Source of the DNA: Isoetes taiwanensis
Taxonomy: Eukaryota > Streptophyta > Lycopodiopsida > Isoetales > Isoetaceae
Direction of reading: 5' to 3'
Assembly: GCA_021234155.1 (NCBI GenBank)
Contig: JAJEKV010000074.1
Location: 832,154 to 896,153 of the forward strand
Length of the DNA: 64,000 bases
The notes under the pieces are model-generated. The model made no database searches and was not told the DNA's origin. It saw only the letters and a list, made by a program, of their open reading frames with translations. The position numbers and the translations under genes are program-made. How positions within the stretch are numbered: the stretch's first letter is position 1; each line of letters begins with the position of its first letter. Shown here one piece after another: positions 47,034 through 57,007 of this stretch.

Positions 47034-47719
47034 TGACGCTCCCAAAATCTATACGATGTTCCCATCGTATAAACATGGGAATTCCTCTCCCGTGGTGACT
47101 ATATCATCATGGAATGGCCAAGTGTCCGGGCAAGGAACACGAAGGTGTCATTCGTCCCACGTCCTCTATGGGAATCCTATACAATGGAAGCGTAAATACA
47201 TGTTTGCACACAGCAATCACACTCAAAACAATATACCACTACGAAGGGTGGCCCATCCATCATCATCAACTAAATAACAATACAATACATGATACATAGC
47301 AATATACCATAAAAGAGGCTCTACCTCGGGCTCAGACTCCATGGGGGTCGACTGACGGTTAAGGCCTCAAGATCTCAGCAAACAGAGGTATAATATGACA
47401 TTGGCTGGCATAGAACAATGGCTGGGGTAGTCCACTCCATCCGCCCCTCCTGTGCACACTTTGCAGATAGGATGAAACATGCATGGCATGACTGTAGCTC
47501 TTCTGACATGCAATCCCATGGAATCACCCTATGAGACTACTCCAAGTTACATCTCCTGAGTCCGATGAAGCAGGTCAGGGAGACGTCCCCTTGCCGAGCA
47601 TGATGGATCCCTGGGTGTGTTAGAGAATACGTGCCACATCTGTAGCCCCCGCATCTGTACCCGACTTACTCCTCTAAATCTGAAGGCTGGCTCTCCAGCC
47701 CGTTCGTGTCCAGGAGGCA
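47034..47719 (-). repeat. LTR fragment, arm 1 of 1.4-kb inverted repeat
   Basis: Begins TGTGACGCTCCCAAAATC, which is the reverse complement of the end of arm 2 and of the LTR at 62.36 kb. It matches arm 2 along its whole length in inverted orientation and stops at the shared centre AGGCATGCCT (47,715-47,724). Confidence 0.88.
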
Positions 47720-48434
47720 TGCCTACATGGACATCCTGGATTCAAACGGGCTGGAGAGCTGGCCTTTAGATTTAGGGGAGTAAGTCGGGTCTGGATGTGG
47801 GGCTATAGATGTGGCACGTATCCTCTAGTACACCCAGGGATCCGTCATGCTCGGGAAGGGGACGCCTCCCTGACCTGCTTCATCGGACCGGGGAGATGTA
47901 ACTCGGAGTAGAGATTCTATGGGATTGCGTCTCCGGAGAGTTACAGTCATGCCATAGCATGTTTCACCCTATCTTCAAAGTGTGCACAGGAGGGGCGGAT
48001 GAGTGGACTGCCCTAGCCATTGTTCTATGCCAGCCAACGCCATGTTATACCTCTGTCGGCTGAGATCTTGAGGCCTTGACCATCAGTCGACCCCCATGGA
48101 GTCTGAGCCCGAGGTAGAGCCTCGTTTATGGTATATTGCTATGTATCATGTATTGTATTGTTATTTAGTTGATGATGATGGATGGGCCACCCTTTGTGGT
48201 GGTATATTATTTTGAGTATGATTGTTGTGTGCTAACATGTATGTACGCTTCCGCTGTATAGGATTCCCATAGAGGACGTGGGACGAATGACACCTCTGTG
48301 TTTTTCTCGCCCGGATACTTGGCCATCCCATCCGAATTAGACGGAGGGCCCCTCCATGGTGATATAGTCGCCAAGGGAGGGAAATTCCTGTGTTTATACG
48401 ATGGGAGCATCATGTAGATTCTGGGAGCGTCATA
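47720..48434 (+). repeat. LTR fragment, arm 2 of inverted repeat, next to a primer site
   Basis: Ends CTGGGAGCGTCA and is followed within 2 nt by a primer-binding site, so it behaves as the 3' end of a 5' LTR in plus orientation. It is about 90% identical by eye to 61,650-62,360, also in plus orientation, and is the mirror of arm 1. It is truncated at the palindromic centre; the 62-kb copy extends further 5'. Confidence 0.88.
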
Positions 48435-48450
48435 TTGGTATCAAAGCATG
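48435..48450 (+). other. Primer-binding site after the arm 2 LTR
   Basis: TTGGTATCAAAGCATG matches the plant initiator-tRNA-Met primer site TGGTATCAGAGC with one change. It marks the start of an internal region running rightward, toward the histone-containing frame. Confidence 0.8.
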
Positions 48451-48531
48451 ATTTTGGGAGACCAAATCATTGCACTGGCCATAGTCTAACTCATTAGTTT
48501 GGGACGACATTGTCTTAGGTTACACTATCCC

Positions 48532-48655
48532 AACTCTTTAGTAGTGAGGAGGCAGTTCTCCTTCCTCCTCACTTGCTTTGTAACATTACCATTCTTTTAA
48601 TATATTGATGACACAGTTCTTCAAAAAAAAAAAAAAAAAAAAAACTCTTTAGTAG
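48532..48655 (+). mobile_element. Short poly-A retroposon insertion with 13-bp target duplication
   Basis: AACTCTTTAGTAG occurs at 48,532-48,544 and 48,643-48,655. Between the copies are 78 nt of unique sequence and a run of about 22 A (48,623-48,644). A target duplication of this length with a 3' poly-A is the product of LINE-type target-primed reverse transcription: a severely 5'-truncated LINE or a small retroposon. It is young relative to its surroundings because the duplication is perfect. Confidence 0.88.
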
Positions 48656-49194
48656 TATGTGGGTTGACCTACTTATAGGAGGACTAATTTAGTTGGGTAG
48701 GAAGGTATTAACTAGTAGGGCAAGTATGTTAGGTTGTGGAGCAAAGAGGTCGTGTGTTCGAGGCCCATAACTTTCTCTAGGTAGATCGGATGGACGAGAT
48801 TTTTGCATTAACATGTCGGGCACGGTCCATTTACTATAGGGGCGTCAATATCCGGCATCAAAATGATAACAGAAGGGTCCAAGACCTAAGTGCGCGCCGC
48901 TGTATTTTTGGCGTCTTAGAATTCAAAAAGAAAGCTGTATTTTTCCAGCGACGCACACGTATAAAATGCGTATTCTCGCCATATAATTTAAAAAAAAAAG
49001 TTTTAAAAAAAAGATTGGATTTTAAAATAGAGTGACGGTTATCTTTTTTTTTTTTTGCTTTTATCTTTCCGCCTAGCGCCTTGCCTCGCCCGTCTGCCAT
49101 AGCCACAGGAGAGAAAGCTTGCTCCCCTTGCCTCGCATTCGACCTCCACCACTACCGCCTACCAGCGCCTCCTTTCCACCCGTCCTTCACACCC

Positions 49195-50464
49195 ATGAAC
49201 ATGGCCCGTACCAGAGGTTACATCAGTTACAGTAACCTCAATGCCCCTCAAATATTTGCTGAGCTCAGTGAGCAACTTGCTAGCAACCCCAAGAAGGTGG
49301 AGCTGCTCTTGGTCGAGCTGGTGCAATGGTTCGTCGCCGGACATAGGGTCCCTTACCCTATCTTCCATTTGTCATAGCGGTTCTTGCTAGAACTTAACCT
49401 CCTTCGGACCCTATCCCGACCAAGTTCTCATGCTAGTCAAGTTCTATCCACCCTCGTGTGTAGAAGTTCTCGAGGATGAAGCTATCCGGATAGAAGCCGA
49501 GAGAATCCGAGAGCTAGCCCCAGGAGATGATACCCAGGAGATGGAGAGGGGAGATCCGAAGGTCTGAGGGTTGGAGTACGTCTACCTGGGAGATGGGAGA
49601 GCCATTATAGATGGAAATCCCTTCGACCTTCCCCGCTACCAGTATGACGAGGCCACCCAAAGCTTTGCTTGGGGTGAAGTTCTGTAACACCTAACGGTCG
49701 ATCACCTGATAGCCATCCAGCTGGATATGCAGGCTAGACCGGACCGGTATCATGCTGAGCTACTGTGAAGGGTTACTGCTCGCCGCCTCGCAGAGGTGGA
49801 AGAGCGCATGGCAGTTGCACATGCCGCGCAACAGGAGACAAAGTGCGCTGAGTAGCAACGGCAGGCAGAGGAGCTTGCCAAGCAAACTCAGGATCAACAG
49901 CAGCACCAGCCCAACCCAGAGTAGAATACCCAGTGGGCTCCCGACCAGACTGAGACCCCTGTAGTGAAGCGAAGGCGGAAGTCCATCGCCCATAAGTTGG
50001 GGAGTGCCTATAAGGAAAAGCTCAAGACCGTTGGGGGCATTGGGAAGGCGACGAGCTCCGCCCGTCAGCAAGACCGAGTGGATGCATCTCAGCCTCGACC
50101 AGTAACAGGGGGCAAGACCCTGCCCAAGAAGCTGACGCAGTCCCAGAAGTCGGTGCAGCCAAAGAAGTCGCACAGGTATCGGCCCGGGACCGTGGCATTG
50201 AGGGAGATTCGGAAGTACCAGAAGACGACTGAGCTTCTGCTACGGAAGCTCCCCTTCCAGCGCCTGGTTCAAGAAATTGCACAAGAATATCGGACCGATC
50301 TTCGGTTGCAGACCTTTGCTATGCTTGCACTTCAGGAGGCCGCCGAAGATTACCTGGTAGCCCTTTTTGGGGATGTCAATCTTTGTGCCATACATGCCAA
50401 AAGGGTCACCATCATGACCAAGGATCTGGCTCTTGCTCGAAGGAATCGGGGAGACCATAACTAG
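49195..50464 (+). pseudogene. Retroelement ORF1 with C-terminal histone H3 domain, degenerate
   Basis: After a pyrimidine-rich leader the frame opens at ATGAACATGGCC (49,195 or 49,201). It reads into LSEQLASNPKKVELLLVEL, shifts frame near 49,405, and continues in one frame to 50,464. That frame crosses five stops (near 49,576, 49,686, 49,767, 49,854 and 49,922). The middle is acidic, then a Gln/Ala/Glu-rich probable coiled coil (EVEERMAVAHAAQQE), then a basic KRRRK. The last 166 codons (49,964-50,464) are open. From about 50,100 they align with a histone H3 tail ([20 protein letters not shown]). From 50,165 to the stop they give the complete H3 fold, including [29 protein letters not shown] and [14 protein letters not shown] primer site and LTR precede it. 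The N-terminal part resembles no gag I know. Confidence 0.85.
50162..50464 (+). other. Histone H3 fold domain within the fused frame
   Basis: Residues correspond to H3 about 36 to 135. Loop 1 has canonical H3 length ([13 protein letters not shown]), not the longer CENH3 form, and the CENH3-typical Trp is absent. Cys110 and His113 equivalents (LCAIHAKR), Lys56 (KYQK), Lys115 and Lys122 are kept. Lys79 is Arg, Pro121 is Thr, and Ile130 in the dimer helix is Asn (ARRNRG). AAEDYLV is more CENH3-like than the usual ASEAYLV. No stop or frameshift interrupts this part, in contrast to the sequence before it. Confidence 0.92.
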
Positions 50465-50700
50465 CTTGCTTGTCAAGCATTTGTCATGTACCAATTTTAT
50501 ATATAAATCTAAGAAATTTTGATTATTTATTTTCTTCTTTCTGTCAATAAAAAACAAAAATTATTAAATTATTATTAATGACTGAAACTGATGTTTGCAT
50601 AGAACGTGTAAAACAAAGTGACCCTCATCAGTGTTAGGGTTTCACTTTCTTCTTTGCTCCCCCTTGTTTCTTTGCTCCTCCTCCACGATTCGCATCTGCA

Positions 50701-52079
50701 ATGGCAAATCCAAGCCTTCTTCAATGGTACCAAGACGGAGAACACTGGGATCCTCAAGTCCCATTTGACCTCCTGCAACCCTTTTTGCTTCAAAAGGTGG
50801 ACCTTATTACCATCATGCAGGCCCATCCCGATTATGCAGCTTTCGTTGAGTTCTATACTCAAGAGATGCTACCCCTCTGTATTCCCTTAGGGAATCCACC
50901 CCAGCTCTACTTAGAGAGAGCTATTGTGAGAGAGATGTTTGGGAGCGACTCTCATGCCCATAATATTCTCACGGGGAAGCTCAGATGGGGTAGGAATTCG
51001 TCTGTCTTGTTGCATGAGGGCCAGCAGTACCTTGAAGTGACTTTTGCACTGGCCATACTTATGGACCAGTACGTGGACGACGAAACTTTGCCAACAGAGA
51101 AGGGCAAGCCGCCCGAACTCTCGGATGACGAGGACGACGAGTACGTCCGAGAGGATGACGTCCCCGATGGAGGCAATTAGCAGAACAGATGCCTTTACAC
51201 CGAGACCAAGGGGCACGGCTGACTGACTTGAATGCCCTCCTGGCTGTCCACCATCAGGATCAGGAATACCTCCTACTGAAAGATATTATGTGGACCTACC
51301 ACGTAGTTGCCGACCTTAAGACCAAGAAGAAGGCACACGTGCTCTATGAGCTAGCCGAGTATTGCATGGACGATTTTATCGATTTCACGCCAGCTAAGCT
51401 CCCTACTGAAGTGCAGCAATTGCTCCAGTTCCATCAGGAAGCCATTGAGGCAGCTGACATCCCCTTGTGGCTGCGAGATCTTATGCTGCAAGAGCCCCCA
51501 TCTCAGCCGCCTGAGGAAGCTTTCATTGATATAGGGCTTCACGTCCTAAACATTAATATGGTGGATATCCCTTCGGACTCGGATGAAGAAGGAGAGGATC
51601 TTTATCACAATAAGGATCATCTGAAGGAAGAGAAGTAGGAACTTAAAGAAGAAGAGGTCGTCATGGACCTCGATAGAGAAGTAGCTACCTCTGTCACCCC
51701 AGAGGTTAAGGCGTTGGGAAATCACCTTACGCGCTTCTTCCTTTCAGCTTTTCGGCAGAGATAGGTCCTCTTTGTGGCACGGGACCTAGCCCCAGAGGCA
51801 GAAGCATCATGGTGGGCCCTTCGTATCTTGTCCACCTTGGCAGGCCATAAGAATCTCCCATATCACACCTTCACATGTGTGCTCGTGCGACGGGACTTCG
51901 CTCTGACTACCTTAGGACAGGACATAGCATCGTGAATGAGCATGAAGCTCCTTGTGGCCGCCCCTTTTGGCCATCGCTTATCCTCCAGAGATTGCTTCCG
52001 TCGCGGCCCGCACCATCAGCCTCGGAGTTACCCTGCTTCGACATTGTCAGCCACCTCCACCTCCTGCGCCGGTGGACCA
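50701..52079 (+). pseudogene. ORF2 of the histone-H3 cassette: unknown protein with acidic tract
   Basis: The first piece (50,701-51,180, 159 codons) starts ATGGCAAATCC after a leader rich in CTT and CTCC. It ends in an acidic run (PELSDDEDDEYVREDD). A frameshift near 51,160 leads into the second piece, which includes QLAEQMPLHRDQGARLTD and an open frame of 149 codons (51,189-51,638) with another acidic patch (PSDSDEEGED). After TAG at 51,636 the same frame continues as EEEVVMDLDREVATS through two more stops to about 52,079. Read through, this is one protein of about 460 residues. No domain is recognised. Acidic tracts are common in histone chaperones, but they are also common elsewhere, so function is open. 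Only 236 bp separate it from the H3 frame. Confidence 0.6.
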
Positions 52080-52099
52080 TGATACAGGGCCTAGTTCTG

Positions 52100-52325
52100 G
52101 AATATGATTCTTAGGACTATAGTGTATGGCCTTCAGCTATTACGACATATGTATTATTTATATAGGCATTTGTATGCCAATTTTAATACAAATTTTGGTT
52201 GTTTTATATTCATTGTCTCTCCCTTTGATGAACTCTAGTGCATAGGGTATAAATTATTGATTGTGCATCTACTACGGGGTCTGTTATAGGCACAAATATG
52301 CCACTTTACACCATTAAGGGGTGGG
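52100..52325. other. AT-rich non-coding stretch after ORF2
   Basis: Possible 3' untranslated sequence of the cassette. A purine stretch AAGGGGTGGGAAAT ends it near 52,329. Confidence 0.35.
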
Positions 52326-52328
52326 AAA

Positions 52329-52568
52329 TTGTCACGCTTCTTCGGGACAAAGCCGATGCAAAGGAGTTGGTCCCACTGGGATAATACTAACGAAGAAGCA
52401 TTCTTCGATGCGAGTGATCACCTTTGGGAACTTTATCGAGCGATGAACAATTTGTTCAACCTCCTGATCATAAGCCCGACCATGGAGTATCAGGATATCA
52501 TCCTCCAGGCTTGGCACAAGAATAATTTACTGTGGACAGAAGGGATAGTATCCTTCACTCGTTACTGA
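52329..52568 (+). CDS. Small open frame, unknown, possibly part of the cassette
   Basis: Coding-like composition (TNEEAFFDASDHLWELYRAMNNL ending ...TEGIVSFTRY), but no family is recognised and there is no independent start evidence. It could be a third gene or a distal exon of the same element. Low confidence that it is a gene. Confidence 0.25.
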   Translation: MSRFFGTKPMQRSWSHWDNTNEEAFFDASDHLWELYRAMNNLFNLLIISPTMEYQDIILQAWHKNNLLWTEGIVSFTRY

Positions 52569-53330
52569 ATCCACTTACATCTCCAGTTGACTATACTTAT
52601 GTATAACCATCTTGTACAAGTGAAATTTCACTTTCTGTTTATCCGTTCGGGCATTATGTTAAATGTAACCCTATGTATTATCTTAATATCAAACATTTTC
52701 TTATTAATGGTCTTACTATAACCATGTTTGAAATGTTGTGCTTATCTCGCTCTTATCTATATTTTAGACGGTGCACCTCCCCCCCCATGGGCGACATCCG
52801 TGCAACCGGGTCGTCTCACTCCATAATAGGAGCTCATACTTATGAAGCATTAGCTTACTGAGCTCCAAGCTTATGTATTTTATAATAACCCACCACCAAA
52901 GACCAGCTAGAATATGGGCCCGAGATTCCCGCTATAACAACTTCGGCAACCCCACCACGTACCCGATGCACACTCCCGCTACATCCACTTTCGCTCAAAG
53001 CGTGCAAGCGACTCATCATCGAATGCCAGTTCTGAATCGTCTGAGGTATCAGAATCCTGTGAGTCAGTAGATGATCATGCCAAATCCAAAAAGAAGGACT
53101 ACCAGGAAGGAAGGAAGGAAGGAAGGAAGGAAGGTACTTTTATCGTCCACGGAGACCAATCGGGTCTATGGGACCCAATACAAAAACGCAGCAAGCGGAT
53201 TATTGCCCCGGATTAAAAACCCCCGCCAGAAGGGTTTTCGGGGAAAAACGTGGCAGCAATCAGCCTGTGACAAACCGTGCTAATCATATAAAAATGCAGA
53301 AACATCCCAATATATCACCATGCACCACCC
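52569..53330. other. Spacer before the LINE, with a GGAA microsatellite
   Basis: No gene is recognised. It ends next to the 3' side of the antisense LINE. Confidence 0.4.
53104..53134 (+). repeat. (GGAA)n microsatellite
   Basis: About seven GGAA units just outside the 3' side of the antisense LINE; it may derive from a LINE tail. Confidence 0.9.
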
Positions 53331-55420
53331 CCGTAGTGCCTAGTCGTGAGGCGGACCCAGTGGGGGGCAAAAGGTGACCTCAGCGGTCCGGTTACCTCTG
53401 GATGTATGACCCGTGGCACGTCTTGACGCGGTGTGTTCATCGGCAAATGCAAGGGGCACGTCCGTGAGTACTAAGGGAGCGTGTCGGCCCGGATCTGGTG
53501 AGCCGGGCAACTCACGGAAAGTGTGAGACTCATCCTCAATGGCACCTGTTTTGACCCGGACCGAGAGCACGTCTGGCGGGGCTCCCAATCCACACCGCCT
53601 GCTTCGATGCGGAGATGGTGGGCACTGTCTTGAATGGAGGCAATGAGTCTGCGCTTTTCGAGGCGGTGGGAACGCAGGTAGAGTTGTGGGCCCGGGCTAA
53701 CACGGGTTGATGTGCTCCTTGTAATGGGCCATTTTGACCTGCTTTCTAGAGCAATGGGGTCCCGAGCTTGCCAAGGAAACAAGCATCTAGGTACTCCAGC
53801 TGTCCGCGATCCGACGGCTAGCCCGGCTATGCGCATACGTGCTCTGCCGTTCCATCTGGCGAACCGATCTCTCTTACCCCTCCAAGCGCCCTAAGCGGCT
53901 GCGGACTCATGGCCCGGTGTAAGCCAGTCGCGGGGCCGAGCATCACCCATAGTAACCACTTTACGAAAATGGCGATGTGTCTATCAAAGGGGCTGCCAGG
54001 CGGCAGAATCGATTTCTGCGGCCGAGAATCGATAGGGGCTGAGGTTTCACCCCAAGTGCGTGCCAAAAATGCCTTACGCACCTGCTCCAAGTCATTCCAG
54101 TCGCCAAAGGGCGGCCGGGGCCCCCAAACTCTCGACCCGTCTGAAGAGACGCGGGGCGACCGGTTAGGAACAGATGTGATTGATGGCCCCAATCATATAG
54201 CTACACACGGTGGCTGTTGTTACGCATGGCATAAAAGCTTTCCAACCTGTCACCCCACCACTAGCGGATAGACGCCTCCCAAGAGCGAGGAGGGAACTCC
54301 ACCCCTAGGTACTTGTAGGTGGGCGACGCCCACGTGTCAGTCCCCAATATGTGAGTGCGTGGAGGCATGGGGTGACGGAAAAGGATATGAGAACCACCCC
54401 TTGGCCGATTGGACGCATGTCCAGAGCGACAAAATGTGTCTAGAGCATCCGTGTGAGACGCATAGCTTCGGGTGTGGGCCGCCAGCCAACATCGCCCCCA
54501 GATAGATGAGCCGGGCGGATGACCCGGTGCAAAAGTCGATGCCATCCCCCCATGCTTTCGAAGCCGTGGCTCTAACCCGACAATGTAGAGGCCAAAAGTG
54601 TTGGCGAGAGGGGGGCAACCCCGCCGACCCCGATACTACCGGTGAATGCTTGGCCCGTCCGGCCGATCCCGCCAAAACAACTCTCATACAACCCAGATAT
54701 GGCATTTCGCACGTGCAGGGAGCCCGGTTGACGCAGATCTAGCCCACGCTTTTTCCCGGGACCAGATCAAAAGCCTTTTGCGAAGTCCACAAAGCGACAA
54801 TACAAGTCCAAAGATGATTCCTACCGTTTTCAATCGCCCGCGGCGTAAAGATATGGTCAATCGCTGAGTGGCGTGGGTCGAAGCTCGCTTTGTGTGAGGG
54901 CTGCACACATCCGCCTGCCTCTGCCCAGCGGGTCAATCTGCGCTTCGAGAATGCCCGACCAACAATTTGGCAAAATACTGAACCGACCATGATCGTCCGG
55001 AACTGGCTGCTGACAAAGGTGGGTCGCCGCCTTGAATGGGAACAACCCGCCAGGTCCATTGTCGGGGAAACCTCCCCGCAATGCTCGTTGAACAGGGGTA
55101 GTGAGGACCGGGATAAGCTGCTCCCCCGCCCACTTGAGTAACTCGGCCCGCATACCATCGAGGTCGCCGCCTTCCCATTAGCTAGCCGTTGCGCCCTCCT
55201 CAACATCCTCGGCCCACGGAGAACCAATGGGGGCCATCCCCGGGTATGGGCGTACGCGTCCCTCCCGGGTCATAGAGCCGCCAAGTCTTACCGCTCCCCA
55301 CGGGTGTGATGTCCCCCCAGGGCCGGGCTGGTCTTCAAGCACTCTCAAGGCCAAAAGGTTCGAGGATGAGTGTGCAGCAGGCCGAACATCTCCCACTCTG
55401 GCATTACCAGTATTTGGAAG
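53330..55420 (-). mobile_element. GC-rich LINE ORF2 3' half, degenerate
   Basis: Minus-strand pieces in order are: a pre-RT linker with NGKAADLDGMRAELLKWA-type sequence (about 55,190-55,110), NYRTIMVG (near 55,000), LTRWAEAGG and FDPRHSAIDHIFTPRAI (near 54,930-54,840), KAFDLVPG (near 54,760), YKYLGVEF near 54,320, and a C-terminal segment with RRLIASIQDSAHHLRIEAG near 53,660-53,600. These are the RT and post-RT parts of a plant LINE. Several frameshifts are present. GC content is clearly higher than on either side. It lies antisense to the plus-strand retroelements and probably inserted into them. Confidence 0.82.
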
Positions 55421-55466
55421 AACCGTAAATTGGCTCAGTTCTCTGAGCCAATTTACGGTTCTTCCA
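55415..55466 (+). repeat. Perfect 24-bp inverted repeat with 4-nt loop
   Basis: TGGAAGAACCGTAAATTGGC plus TCAG (55,415-55,438) is followed by TTCT and the exact reverse complement (55,443-55,466). It sits where the antisense LINE ends and the plus-strand gag begins. Confidence 0.93.
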
Positions 55467-55478
55467 CTAACCTCACAT

Positions 55479-55567
55479 AAAATCCTATGGAATGACATAA
55501 AAGGATATCGGCAAAGTTACGGTTCGGAAAATCCTATGGAATGACATAAAAGGATATCGGCAAAGTT
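55479..55567 (+). repeat. Direct duplication of 40 bp, period 49
   Basis: 55,479-55,518 and 55,528-55,567 are identical (begins AAAATCCTATGGAATGAC, ends ATCGGCAAAGTT). The intervening ACGGTTCGG echoes the arm of the neighbouring hairpin, and CACTAACCTCACA flanks both sides. Confidence 0.92.
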
Positions 55568-57007
55568 GCCACCACTAACCTCACACGGTCAGCCCGCATT
55601 TGGTGGAAGGGATATGCCCGCTCTCATGGACTGACTCGAGGCAGGTGCCGATACAAGGTCTTCGCCAAAGCTTTTAAATCTCACTATGTACCTAGAGCTT
55701 ATCGCTACTAACAGATTCAAACTTTCTACCGCGTCTTAAACAAAAGAACATGACAGTTCAGGCATACACGGATGAGTTCATAAGATTACAATTGTATGTT
55801 CCTGGAATAAATGAGCGCAGGGCAGTTAAGGAGTATATTGAAGGGTTGTCCCCTACTCTCAGGAAGATGGTTCAAGCCATTGACCCAAAACAGTTGCAGA
55901 TGCTGAAGCTAAGGCTTTTAGCTTAGAGGAGGATAACCCTAAGTACCAGCCACGATGTCCTGCTGCCTTTGGTCAGAACAGGGGCTACACACCATATCGG
56001 GGTCGTTCAACTAGCCCGGGATCTCCCTCCTCGGCTGGATATCAGAAGTAGGATAAGAAAGTGTCCTTTACTATACCAAATAAGTCCTCCAATACTGCGG
56101 AAACTTTTCCAGATATTTTACAAGCCATTCCAAAGGAAGCTCGCGACCAGTTGCGCAAGGACAAAGCTTGTTTCCGATGTTTTTGCCCGGGGCACCATAT
56201 GTAGGAATGCCCCCTATATTACACAGGTTGTTTAAGCTGCTATTGCCGAAGTGGATTGGGAGGATTGTGAACTAGAGAATGTTGCTGCTGACAAGGCACC
56301 AGACTATATACAAGGTGAGTCTCACATTTATGCCACTATTGGATGGGTCAAGCGGATAGTCAACCTTCTGTCATATCCACGAAAGGCCAAGTCGACAGTA
56401 AGCCCTTTATTATGGACACGGGTAGTACGCACAATTTTGCCTCCCCTAGAATGGCAGAAGCGTTATAGCTGACTCCTTGAAGTCAAGGCCACATCCAGTC
56501 ACGTTGCCTAGTGGGGTCGTACGCCATACACAAGGTCGATGCATCAATTTGAACATTCAGTTGCCAGGAGCACCCATTGCTCTAGGGGTCGAGATCATGA
56601 ACATTGGCCGTTATGACCTTATTCAGGTATGGAATTCTTGGCTGCTACAAAGGCAAACATTGACTATGAAAAGCGAGAAGTCACCTTTAACGCAGCTAAT
56701 GGAGCTCGAGTAACCATCGCAGATAACCCAGTTGTTCCAATTATACACTGTATTTCATTGTGTCAGTTGGATAAAGCTATCAAGAAGTATCAGGTTGTTT
56801 GCATTATTTGGCTGGCATCAATAGATGCCAAGTCTAAACAGGAGGAAGTTATTGATACCTTGCCCCCAGCAATAGCAGTTGTTCTTCGAGAATACCACGA
56901 CCTCTTCCGGATGAGATTCATAGGTTGCCACCTTTCTGAGGCGTGGAATGTGAGATTACCTTAGAACCAGGCATCAAGCCTACCAATAAGACCTCATACA
57001 GAATGAG

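Noticed and set aside
49195-49230. N-terminal MARTRG of the fused frame looks like the MARTK start of histone H3
   Set aside because: It is about 300 codons before the H3 domain and the following residues do not continue as an H3 tail. I treat it as coincidence.
50162-50464. Centromeric H3 (CENH3) gene
   Set aside because: Loop 1 has canonical H3 length and lacks the CENH3 Trp, and the N-terminus is a retroelement-like ORF. Only the AAEDYLV and KDLALARR words recall CENH3.
52316-52345. Polypurine tract followed by a 3' LTR start (TGTCACGC)
   Set aside because: The sequence after it does not match either LTR family in the window and appears coding-like, so no LTR boundary is called.
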